Origin: Bacteroidia bacterium
Lineage (GTDB): Bacteria; Bacteroidota; Bacteroidia; Bacteroidales; BM520
Assembly (NCBI GenBank): GCA_009930445.1
Contig: RZYD01000112.1
Coordinates: forward strand, 1 to 7,532
Direction of reading: 5' to 3'
DNA length: 7,532 nucleotides
The notes beneath the pieces were generated by a model that worked only from the letters and a program-made list of their open reading frames with translations, was not told the DNA's origin and made no database searches. Position 1 is the first letter of the stretch; every line of letters begins with the position of its first letter. The translations under genes were made by a program, and so were the position numbers. Positions 1-6,247 of the stretch are shown here, in pieces.

Positions 1-117
1 TGGCTTTGGATTTTGTTGGGGGTTGCCCTCTGCTTTTTCGTAGCCCTGCTGTCAGGTATTATTCCCGCCGGACGTGCTGCTCGCGTGAACCCGATCGAAT
101 CATTGCGTTACGAATGA
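1..117 (+). CDS. ABC transporter permease, C-terminal fragment (MacB/FtsX type)
   Basis: This is the 3' end of a gene that begins before the window; 38 codons are visible, read from base 1 and ending in TGA at 115-117. The peptide starts with a hydrophobic stretch (WLWILLGVALCFFVALLSGI), which fits the last membrane helix. It then ends IPAGRAARVNPIESLRYE, the very characteristic tail of FtsX-like permeases of the MacB/LolCE family, where a short cytoplasmic end follows the final helix. Members pair with an ATP-binding subunit and act on lipoproteins, peptides or drugs at the inner membrane. The substrate cannot be inferred from this fragment. The stop lies 3 bp from the stop of the convergent minus-strand gene, so there is no room for a private terminator. 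Confidence 0.85.
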   Translation, partial: WLWILLGVALCFFVALLSGIIPAGRAARVNPIESLRYE

Positions 118-120
118 GTG

Positions 121-1440
121 CTAAAAATTATTGGCTGAATTGAATACCTGACGGCCGATTAACCGATAGTGGTAATCCCCCGGATTTTTGTAATAGATCC
201 TGACCGTGTAGAGGTTCTGAACATCGGCAAAAGAACCGTCGATGAATGTTGCATCCGCCGGAAGATTTCCTAGCTCCACCGCCGCCCAGGTGTAGTTATA
301 ATAACCCTGTTTAAAAAATAAATCCACCAGATATCCGCCGCGGCGTGGACTATAAATGGCTTTGTTTTGCTCCAGATACTGCCAGTTGCAAAACGATCCC
401 GTTACATACAGGCTCGCTCCGGCAATGGGCTTGTCGTAAGGTAAATACAGCTGGATATTCATGTATTCCGATTCCATATCCGAATCCCTGGCGTCTTCGC
501 TTAAAATTAAATATTTACCGTTGATGTCTTCCCTGTACTGGTACGAAAGAAATCTTCCCGGCTCACGATCGTTGACCTCCACGTAATAGGTGCCTTCACT
601 TACCGAAATTTCCGCCACTTTCTGAGGAAGATATCGCAGGCTTTTTAAATCCAGAAACCGGAACTCATTATGACCTTTGAAGATATACATGCCTTCCTGA
701 TCGAAATGCATGGTATTATTACGAATCATGTAGGGCGCCTTACCCCATATCTCGTTGTCCCAGCGGTCATGCTGCGATACAACAACCTCCATGTTCCGGT
801 AGGGGTCTTCATAATGCTTATTCCCCAGGTTAACCTGGAAAAGGAGTTGCTGTACTTCTGGCCTGAGTGCCGGGTTCGCCGATTTCGCTACACGCCCTTC
901 TATGTTTACTTCCTGTTCGATAACCATGAACCCGCGGGTGAAAACCGGCAACTCCGGGTCATCTTCATATACTTTTAATAAATAATTTCCACTTAAGCGA
1001 AATTTTATGCTTTCTGAAGGGAATGCAAACCAATAATGTATATAGGGCGTTAAGGTGTTGTACGAACTTTCGTAGCTTCGAATATATTCTTCCATATAAT
1101 AACTGTCCAGATAGTCTTCTCGTGAAAGCCCTTCTGTTGGTTGCCACCAAGGATCACAATGGACAAATGTGTATTGGTAGTCTTTGACTCCGGCATTCAG
1201 ATCATCAAACGAACATATTAACTCAATACCATCGGATACAATAATCACCGGATCACCCAGCGTGGTTCCCTTCCTGTTAAGTTGAACCGATTGAATGTCA
1301 GGGGAAAATGTCTGATCCGGACGTTTCATCTGTACCGACTCCAGGCTTTGGGCTTTAACCGCGCAGGTTATACCTATACACAACATAGCGGTGCTTACTG
1401 CGAAAATCAGGGAAAAAATGGGGGTTACGTTGCCTTTCAT
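121..1440 (-). CDS. Secreted DUF5103 protein, type IX secretion system Plug-like
   Basis: A 439-residue protein. Residues 1-30 look like a type I signal peptide: basic MKGN start, hydrophobic core about 8-27, and a V-K-A cleavage site before Q31. The mature protein is rich in aromatic residues and predicted beta strand. It matches my memory of DUF5103 (T9SS Plug, N-terminal domain) around residues 35-175, including SGNYLLKVYEDD (150-161) followed by FMVIE (171-175). The LKSLRYL segment (265-271) and the tail YYKNPGDYHYRLIG (416-429) also fit. In Flavobacterium johnsoniae the Plug protein closes the periplasmic side of the SprA translocon when no substrate is being exported. A Plug role here is inferred from family resemblance; Bacteroidota can carry paralogues. 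The gene is transcribed divergently from nqrA. The start is chosen because the signal peptide begins there, and a purine-rich GAAAGAG lies directly upstream. Confidence 0.8.
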   Translation of the reverse strand: MKGNVTPIFSLIFAVSTAMLCIGITCAVKAQSLESVQMKRPDQTFSPDIQSVQLNRKGTTLGDPVIIVSDGIELICSFDDLNAGVKDYQYTFVHCDPWWQPTEGLSREDYLDSYYMEEYIRSYESSYNTLTPYIHYWFAFPSESIKFRLSGNYLLKVYEDDPELPVFTRGFMVIEQEVNIEGRVAKSANPALRPEVQQLLFQVNLGNKHYEDPYRNMEVVVSQHDRWDNEIWGKAPYMIRNNTMHFDQEGMYIFKGHNEFRFLDLKSLRYLPQKVAEISVSEGTYYVEVNDREPGRFLSYQYREDINGKYLILSEDARDSDMESEYMNIQLYLPYDKPIAGASLYVTGSFCNWQYLEQNKAIYSPRRGGYLVDLFFKQGYYNYTWAAVELGNLPADATFIDGSFADVQNLYTVRIYYKNPGDYHYRLIGRQVFNSANNF

Positions 1441-1472
1441 CTCTTTCGATCTAAAAATTATTTCTATATTTA

Positions 1473-1480
1473 CAAAGATA
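1473..1480 (-). promoter_or_regulatory. Bacteroidota -7 promoter box for the DUF5103 gene
   Basis: On the minus strand these bases read TATCTTTG, an exact match to the TAnnTTTG -7 box used by the primary sigma factor of Bacteroidota. It would place transcription start near 1466 and give a leader of about 25 nt before the ATG at 1440. A clear TTG -33 element is missing; only a T-run (within 1491-1502) sits about 16-20 bp upstream, so assignment rests on the -7 box and its position. Confidence 0.5.
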
Positions 1481-1490
1481 CAAAAAGACT

Positions 1491-1502
1491 GGTTTAAAAA
1501 CC
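1491..1502. repeat. Small inverted repeat GGTTT-AA-AAACC
   Basis: A perfect 5-bp inverted repeat with a 2-bp centre, lying 10 bp upstream of the minus-strand -7 box, where a repressor or activator of the DUF5103 gene could bind. It is short and could occur by chance; no regulator is identified. Confidence 0.3.
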
Positions 1503-1508
1503 GGGTGT

Positions 1509-1532
1509 TTCATGAACATCTTGATCAATGAA
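1509..1532. repeat. Nested palindromes in the divergent control region
   Basis: Two perfect 8-bp palindromes lie close together: TTCATGAA (1509-1516) and TTGATCAA (1521-1528). In addition TTCAT (1509-1513) and ATGAA (1528-1532) form an outer inverted repeat with a 14-bp spacer. Together they give a dyad-rich patch between the DUF5103 and nqrA starts, which is where an operator would be expected. The AT-rich background makes short palindromes common, so the functional reading is inference. Confidence 0.35.
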
Positions 1533-1561
1533 GTGTTGTTATTGCATTAACAACCTTTTTT
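1531..1561 (+). terminator. Terminator-like hairpin plus T-run upstream of nqrA
   Basis: GTTGTTA (1535-1541) and TAACAAC (1548-1554) are perfect 7-bp complementary arms around a 6-nt loop (ttgcat). The stem extends by AAG (1531-1533) pairing with CTT (1555-1557) if T1534 is bulged, and a run of six T ends at 1561. This has the form of an intrinsic terminator in the plus direction, although the stem is AT-rich and of modest stability. It could stop antisense read-through coming from the permease gene, or act as a leader structure or operator for nqrA if a promoter lies upstream of it. Confidence 0.45.
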
Positions 1562-1587
1562 AATATATAAGAAATTAGATATTTTAA

Positions 1588-1595
1588 TATATTTA
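1588..1595 (+). promoter_or_regulatory. Weak candidate -7 box for the nqr operon
   Basis: TATATTTA matches seven of eight positions of TAnnTTTG, counting the two free ones, and lies 35 bp before the nqrA ATG. An overlapping alternative is TATTTTAA at 1580-1587. No convincing TTG -33 element is correctly spaced; the T-run at 1556-1561 is the only upstream candidate. The real promoter is probably in this very AT-rich stretch (1556-1600), but I cannot fix it to a base. Confidence 0.25.
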
Positions 1596-1630
1596 CGAAA
1601 AAATCTAAAACCAAAGAAACCACAACGCAT

Positions 1631-2980
1631 ATGTCGAGAAGCATTAAACTCAGAAAAGGTTTGGATATCCAACTTTTGGGTGTAGCTGAGAAAACGATAA
1701 CTCCGTTGGAGTCGCAGCAATATGCCATAAAGCCGACGGATTTCCCGGGAGTATATCCCAAGCTCCTGGTCAAGGCCGGAGAACGGGTGATGGCAGGGAC
1801 ACCGCTTTTTTTTGATAAATACCGTGAGTCTATTCGGGTTACTTCGCCAGTTAGTGGTGTTGTGACTGAAATTGTCAGGGGAGCGAAGCGTGTAATACAG
1901 GAGATTCGTATTGAAGCCGATAGCGTTCAGCAATACGTGGAGTTCAAACGGATGGAGCCGGAATACTATGATCGTGAGGTTATTGTAGCGCTAATGCTTG
2001 AGTCGGGCCTTTGGCCGGCCCTTTTACAACGTCCGTATGCTATTGTGGCTGATTACGATAAAATACCCAAAGCCATTGTAATCAGTGGTTTTGATTCGGC
2101 CCCCCTCGCACCCGATTACGATATTCTGGTTCATGGGCACGGCCCTGAATTTCAGATGGGCCTGAATGTGATTGGTAAGCTTACTCCGGGTACAGTACAT
2201 TTGAATCTGCGGCATGGTACACCCGCTTCCAAGGTTTTTACCAATTCAAAAAATGTACAGATCAACTATTTCGAAGGGCCCCATCCTGCCGGAACACCGG
2301 GCATTCAAATTCATCATCTTGATCCGGTGAACAAAAACGAGGTTGTATGGTATCTTTCTCCTTGTGCCGTGCTTCGTATTGGTCGCCTTTTTATGTCGGG
2401 CCATTACGATGATTCCCGTTTAGTAGCACTTACTGGCTCTGAAGTGCTGCGCACTGGTTATTATAAAGTGACTGGCGGCCTGCGCGTCGACAGGCTGTTG
2501 GCCAATAACCTGCGTGAGGGTGCAGCCCGTGTGATCAGTGGAAATGTGCTCACTGGAACCAAAATCAGCTCTGACGGATATCTGGGCTTCTATGACAATC
2601 AACTTACGGTAATTCCTGAAGGGAATCATTCGGAGTTTTTAGGGTGGATAAAACCTGGTCTGGCTAAATATTCCAGTACCCATGCTTTTCTCTCCCGGCT
2701 GTTGGCAAAGAAAAATTATCGCCTCGATACTAACATGCATGGCGGTAGGCGCTCTTTTGTGGTCACTGGGGAAATGGAAAAGGTATTTCCTATGGATATT
2801 CTCCCCTTGTATCTTATTAAGTCTGTATTAGTGAAAGATATTGATCAGATGGAAAATTTGGGAATTTACGAGGTGGGTCCGGAGGATTTTGCTTTATGTG
2901 AATTTACCAATACCTCCAAGGAAGAGTTGCAGAAAATTATCCGTGAGGGTCTGGATTTCCTGCGAAAAGAGATGAATTAA
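1631..2980 (+). CDS. nqrA: Na+-translocating NADH:quinone reductase subunit A
   Basis: A 449-residue protein, close to the 446 of V. cholerae NqrA. It is the soluble, cytoplasmic subunit of the pump and is associated with quinone binding. The N-terminal region (about 4-95) has the biotinyl/lipoyl-like fold signature seen in NqrA and RnfC: IKLRKGLDI (5-13), DFPGVYPKLLVKAGERV (37-53) and SPVSGVVTEI (72-81). Further family segments are SGLWPALLQRPY (125-136), GPHPAGTPGIQIHHLDP (216-232), GNVLTG (304-309), GNHSEFLGWI (331-340), VFPMDILP (385-392) and YEVGPEDFALCEF (413-425). There is no membrane segment and no cluster motif, as expected. The start is preceded by A-rich sequence with no Shine-Dalgarno, normal for Bacteroidota. 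It is the first gene of the operon, 23 bp before nqrB. Confidence 0.97.
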   Translation: MSRSIKLRKGLDIQLLGVAEKTITPLESQQYAIKPTDFPGVYPKLLVKAGERVMAGTPLFFDKYRESIRVTSPVSGVVTEIVRGAKRVIQEIRIEADSVQQYVEFKRMEPEYYDREVIVALMLESGLWPALLQRPYAIVADYDKIPKAIVISGFDSAPLAPDYDILVHGHGPEFQMGLNVIGKLTPGTVHLNLRHGTPASKVFTNSKNVQINYFEGPHPAGTPGIQIHHLDPVNKNEVVWYLSPCAVLRIGRLFMSGHYDDSRLVALTGSEVLRTGYYKVTGGLRVDRLLANNLREGAARVISGNVLTGTKISSDGYLGFYDNQLTVIPEGNHSEFLGWIKPGLAKYSSTHAFLSRLLAKKNYRLDTNMHGGRRSFVVTGEMEKVFPMDILPLYLIKSVLVKDIDQMENLGIYEVGPEDFALCEFTNTSKEELQKIIREGLDFLRKEMN

Positions 2981-3003
2981 GCTGTTAAGTTAATTGATAA
3001 TCT

Positions 3004-4149
3004 ATGAAACCCGTAAAAAAACTATTTGATAGCGTCAGGCCACACTTTGAGAAAGGAGGAAAACTGTCGCGATTCTATTATACCTTCGAGGCGTTTGAAT
3101 CGTTTGCCTTTGTGCCCCCGCGGGTAACGCAAACCGGAAGCCACATTCGCGATGCCATTGATATGAAACGCACTATGATTTTCGTGGTTATTGCCTTGCT
3201 GCCTGCTGCTCTGTTTGGAATGTGGAATATCGGTTACCAGCATTTTCTGGCCCTTGGTCAGGAAAGTACCCTGGTTGCAAATTTTTGGTATGGATTTTTA
3301 AAATGGTTGCCCCTCCAGGTGGTAGTTTTCGCCGTGGGAATGACCATTGAGTTTATTTTTGCCGATATTCGAAAGCACGAAGTTGCTGAAGGTTTTATCG
3401 TGAGTGCCTTTCTTATTCCGTTGATTTTACCACCGGATATTCCATTATGGATGGTGGCGCTGGCCACTGCTTTTGCCGTACTTATTGGAAAGGAGGCGTT
3501 TGGCGGCAGTGGAATGAATATTTTCAATCCGGCGCTGCTGGCACGTGTATTTTTGTTTTTCGCCTATCCGGCGCACATTTCAGGTGATAAGGTATGGATT
3601 TCCGGCCTTCCCGATGCCATGAGTGGCGCCACCCCCCTGGGCCTTGCCGCAGCAGGTGATATCTCACTGATGCCTTCCGCCATTGATCGGTTTCTGGGTT
3701 TTATCCCGGGTAGTATCGGCGAAACTTCCACCCTGGCCATTCTACTTGGAGCAGCATTTCTCCTGATTACCGGAATTGCAAGTTACCGGATTATGTTTTC
3801 TGTTTTTGCTGGTGGCTTTTTAATGGCTTTGGTGTTTAACCTTTGGGGTGCGAATGCTTATATGCAGATTCCCCCGTGGGAACAGCTGATTATGGGAGGA
3901 TTTGCTTTTGGGGCCGTTTTTATGGCCACCGACCCCGTATCGGCAGCACAAACCAATACAGGAAAATGGATTTATGGCCTCCTCATTGGGATGTTTGCTG
4001 TTCTTATACGGGTGTTCAATCCTGCCTATCCTGAGGGGATCATGATGGCCATCCTGCTTATGAATGTATTTGCCCCCCTGATCGACCATTATGTGGTACA
4101 GGCCAATATCAAACGTCGGTTGAAGCGTGCAAGTGTAACTGCAAAATAA
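3004..4149 (+). CDS. nqrB: Na+-translocating NADH:quinone reductase subunit B (covalent FMN)
   Basis: A 381-residue integral membrane protein with about ten predicted helices between residues 56 and 362. It is the central Na+-translocating subunit and holds covalent FMN and riboflavin. The flavinylation motif SGAT occupies 207-210, so Thr210 (codon 3631-3633) corresponds to Thr236 of V. cholerae. Highly conserved stretches include KEAFGGSG (163-170), NPALLARVFLFFAYPAHISGD (175-195), GSIGETSTLA (236-245) and FMATDPVSAAQTNTGKW (306-322). Asp361 in FAPLIDH matches V. cholerae Asp397, implicated in Na+ uptake. The protein is about 34 residues shorter than the V. cholerae subunit (415). Part of this falls around the SGAT region and part in the N-terminus. 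It lies 16 bp ahead of nqrC. Confidence 0.98.
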   Translation: MKPVKKLFDSVRPHFEKGGKLSRFYYTFEAFESFAFVPPRVTQTGSHIRDAIDMKRTMIFVVIALLPAALFGMWNIGYQHFLALGQESTLVANFWYGFLKWLPLQVVVFAVGMTIEFIFADIRKHEVAEGFIVSAFLIPLILPPDIPLWMVALATAFAVLIGKEAFGGSGMNIFNPALLARVFLFFAYPAHISGDKVWISGLPDAMSGATPLGLAAAGDISLMPSAIDRFLGFIPGSIGETSTLAILLGAAFLLITGIASYRIMFSVFAGGFLMALVFNLWGANAYMQIPPWEQLIMGGFAFGAVFMATDPVSAAQTNTGKWIYGLLIGMFAVLIRVFNPAYPEGIMMAILLMNVFAPLIDHYVVQANIKRRLKRASVTAK

Positions 4150-4165
4150 TAAAACGGAAAAAATT

Positions 4166-4921
4166 ATGTATAGTAATGGGTATATATTCAGGTTTGCAAT
4201 AATCATGGTGGTTATTGTGGCCGCACTCCTGTCGGGCGCCTCCATGGTGCTGAAACCAATGCAGGAGAAAAATGTCACAACCGAGAAGATGCAGAACATC
4301 CTCGCTGCAGCCGAAGTGGTTGCCGGAAAAGAAAACACACTGGAGCTCTACAATCAGTATATCGTCCGCGAAGTAGTGCTCAACCTGGAGGGAAATGAAG
4401 TTTGTCGTTTTGAAGCGGGGAAATTGATCACCGGAGAATGCCGCGCCTTTGATATTGAACTGAAAACGCAGCTCAAAAACCTTCAGGCATGGCAGGCCGG
4501 AAACAAGCAGGCCCAGGTTATGCTGCCGTTGTATGTTTTTAATGATGGCGAAAAGACGCTCTATATCATTCCTATGCAGGGGAAAGGCCTGTGGGGACCT
4601 ATTTATGGAACTATTGCCCTGGAAGAAGACCTGAATACAATCTTCGGCGCTGTGTTTAGCCATAAAGGCGAAACCCCCGGGCTTGGAGCCGAAATCGCAC
4701 AAAAAGATTTTCAGGATCAGTTTAAAAATAAACAACTTTATGACGACGGTACTTTCGTATCCATTAATGTAGTCAAGGGTGGTGTTGCCAACAGCAATAT
4801 TAACCCCCTGCATGGCGTCGATGCCATCTCCGGAGGTACCATTACCTCCAATGGAGTCACCGAAATGCTTAAAAGTACTTTTGAACTGTATGTCCCTTAT
4901 TTTGAAAAACGCAGATTATGA
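4166..4921 (+). CDS. nqrC: Na+-translocating NADH:quinone reductase subunit C (covalent FMN)
   Basis: A 251-residue protein with one N-terminal membrane anchor (about 7-29) and an extracytoplasmic FMN-binding domain. It carries electrons from the NqrD/E cluster towards NqrB. The family segment GLWGPIYGTIALE (141-153) and HKGETPGLGAEI (166-177) are clear. The flavin attachment motif near the C-terminus reads DAISGGTITSNGV (219-231), putting the acceptor at Thr225 (codon 4838-4840), the same number as in V. cholerae. The residue before it is Gly where the usual motif has Ala (SGAT). ApbE would attach the FMN; its gene is not in the window. The TGA stop overlaps the nqrD ATG (ATGA), which indicates translational coupling. 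Confidence 0.97.
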   Translation: MYSNGYIFRFAIIMVVIVAALLSGASMVLKPMQEKNVTTEKMQNILAAAEVVAGKENTLELYNQYIVREVVLNLEGNEVCRFEAGKLITGECRAFDIELKTQLKNLQAWQAGNKQAQVMLPLYVFNDGEKTLYIIPMQGKGLWGPIYGTIALEEDLNTIFGAVFSHKGETPGLGAEIAQKDFQDQFKNKQLYDDGTFVSINVVKGGVANSNINPLHGVDAISGGTITSNGVTEMLKSTFELYVPYFEKRRL

Positions 4922-5574
4922 GCCAAGAAGTAAAAACCAAAGAACCCTTGTTTTCACCGAAAAACCGAAAACTCCTGACAGCGCCTCTGGGAAAAAATAA
5001 TCCGATAACCGTGCAGGTGCTGGGGATATGTTCCGCATTAGCGGTAACCGTAAAACTGGAACCTGCCTTTGTAATGGCTATTTCCGTCATCGCGGTATTG
5101 TCGCTAGGTAACGTTGTGATTTCCTTGCTTCGCAACCAAATTCCACCACGCATTCGTATTATTGTCCAACTGGTTGTAATTGCCTCTCTGGTTATCCTGG
5201 TCGACCAGATTCTGAAAGCATTTGCTTATGATGTCAGCAAACAGCTTTCTGTTTTTGTGGGGTTAATCATTACTAACTGTATCATAATGGGTCGTTTTGA
5301 GGCATTTGCTATGGCCAATAAACCCTGGCCTTCCTTCCTCGATGGATTGGGGAATGGCTCCGGTTACGGATTAATTCTTATTATCGTGGCGTTTTTTCGT
5401 GAATTGCTTGGCTCTGGAACTATTTGGGGTTACCCCGTTCTGGAAAAACTGGGCATCTATTCCGTGGGTTACGAAAACAACGGGCTTATGATCCTTCCTC
5501 CTATGGCTCTGATTACCGTGGGAATTATTATATGGGTTCAGCGATTCAAAAACCGTGAATTAATTGAAGACTAA
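4918..5574 (+). CDS. nqrD: Na+-translocating NADH:quinone reductase subunit D
   Basis: A 218-residue membrane protein with six predicted helices (about 29-48, 52-70, 80-100, 107-125, 146-163, 190-208) after a cytoplasmic N-terminus of about 28 residues. NqrD and NqrE are homologous half-units with opposite topology and share an iron-sulfur cluster buried in the membrane. The two ligand cysteines are present: Cys38 in LGICSALAVT and Cys121 in ITNCIIMGR, equivalent to Cys29 and Cys112 of V. cholerae. Asp142 in PSFLDGLGNG corresponds to V. cholerae Asp133, linked to Na+ movement. FFRELLGSGTIWG (159-171) is typical of NqrD and distinguishes it from NqrE. The first codon overlaps the nqrC stop, so its translation likely depends on nqrC. 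Confidence 0.98.
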   Translation: MSQEVKTKEPLFSPKNRKLLTAPLGKNNPITVQVLGICSALAVTVKLEPAFVMAISVIAVLSLGNVVISLLRNQIPPRIRIIVQLVVIASLVILVDQILKAFAYDVSKQLSVFVGLIITNCIIMGRFEAFAMANKPWPSFLDGLGNGSGYGLILIIVAFFRELLGSGTIWGYPVLEKLGIYSVGYENNGLMILPPMALITVGIIIWVQRFKNRELIED

Positions 5575-5592
5575 CAATAACTGAATAACGCT

Positions 5593-6210
5593 ATGCAGGA
5601 TCTTATAAATATTTTTGTCAAGTCGGTTTTTATTGATAATATGATCTTTGCCTATTTTTTGGGCATGTGTTCCTATCTGGCCGTCTCGAAAACCGTAAAA
5701 ACTTCCGTTGGATTGGGCGTTGCAGTAATTTTTGTCCTGGGAATCACCGTTCCGGTCGATTACCTGCTCAACAAATACCTGCTTGCTCCGGGTGCTTTGC
5801 ATTGGATAAGCAGCGATCTGGCTACGGTCGATCTCAGCTTTCTTAGCTTTATCCTTTTTATTGCTGTGATTGCTTCCATGGTTCAGTTAGTTGAAATGGT
5901 GATCGAGAAGTTTAGTCCTGCCCTGTATAATTCTCTGGGGATTTTCCTTCCTCTTATTGCTGTGAACTGTGCTATCCTTGGGGGTTCACTGTTTATGCAG
6001 GAACGTGAATACCAATCAATTGCCGAAGCAACCTCCTTTGGGTTGGGCTCCGGTGTGGGCTGGTTCCTGGCGATTGTCGCTATTGCTGCCATTCGGGAAA
6101 AAATTCGTTACTCAAATGTTCCGCCGGCATTGAAAGGATTAGGGATAACTTTTATTATTACCGGTTTAATGGGTATTGCCTTTATGAGTTTCATGGGCAT
6201 AAAAATCTAA
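5593..6210 (+). CDS. nqrE: Na+-translocating NADH:quinone reductase subunit E
   Basis: A 205-residue membrane protein with six predicted helices (about 11-31, 36-55, 82-104, 112-131, 147-167, 181-203). It pairs with NqrD around the intramembrane iron-sulfur cluster. Ligand cysteines are Cys26 in LGMCSYLAVS and Cys126 in AVNCAILGG, matching Cys26 and Cys120 of V. cholerae; the 6-residue shift is an insertion in the loop around 60-80. Glu101 in VQLVEMVIEKF corresponds to Glu95, another acidic residue tied to Na+ transport. LYNSLGIFLPLI (111-122) and GSGVGWFLAIV (152-162) are family signatures that separate it from RnfA. It follows nqrD by 18 bp with an A-rich gap. Confidence 0.98.
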   Translation: MQDLINIFVKSVFIDNMIFAYFLGMCSYLAVSKTVKTSVGLGVAVIFVLGITVPVDYLLNKYLLAPGALHWISSDLATVDLSFLSFILFIAVIASMVQLVEMVIEKFSPALYNSLGIFLPLIAVNCAILGGSLFMQEREYQSIAEATSFGLGSGVGWFLAIVAIAAIREKIRYSNVPPALKGLGITFIITGLMGIAFMSFMGIKI

Positions 6211-6220
6211 GTAAAGAAAT

Positions 6221-6228
6221 TAATTTTG
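6221..6228 (+). promoter_or_regulatory. Possible internal promoter box before nqrF
   Basis: TAATTTTG is an exact TAnnTTTG match in the widest gap of the operon (37 bp, between nqrE and nqrF), 19 bp before the nqrF ATG. No TTG -33 element is seen at the expected distance upstream, inside the nqrE 3' end, so the match may be chance in AT-rich DNA. Confidence 0.25.
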
Positions 6229-6247
6229 AATTGATAATCATTAAGTT

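Noticed and set aside
1378..1440. Lipoprotein signal in the DUF5103 protein (cysteines at residues 21 and 26)
   Set aside because: The residues before each Cys (AML, GIT) do not form a lipobox, while V-K-A before Gln31 fits ordinary signal peptidase I cleavage.
1547..1933. Minus-strand open frames covering the nqrA start and its upstream region
   Set aside because: They overlap the conserved N-terminus of nqrA, and the part in the gap is low-complexity AT-rich DNA giving Phe/Lys/Ile/Tyr runs. No credible protein is encoded.
3820..4338. A 172-codon minus-strand open frame across the nqrB-nqrC junction
   Set aside because: It is antisense to conserved coding sequence of both genes, with no family features and no promoter box.
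4109..4813. A 234-codon open frame on the minus strand opposite nqrC
   Set aside because: It lies almost wholly antisense to the well-supported nqrC, has no recognisable domain, and its translation looks like a shadow (Cys, His and Phe rich in odd mixtures).
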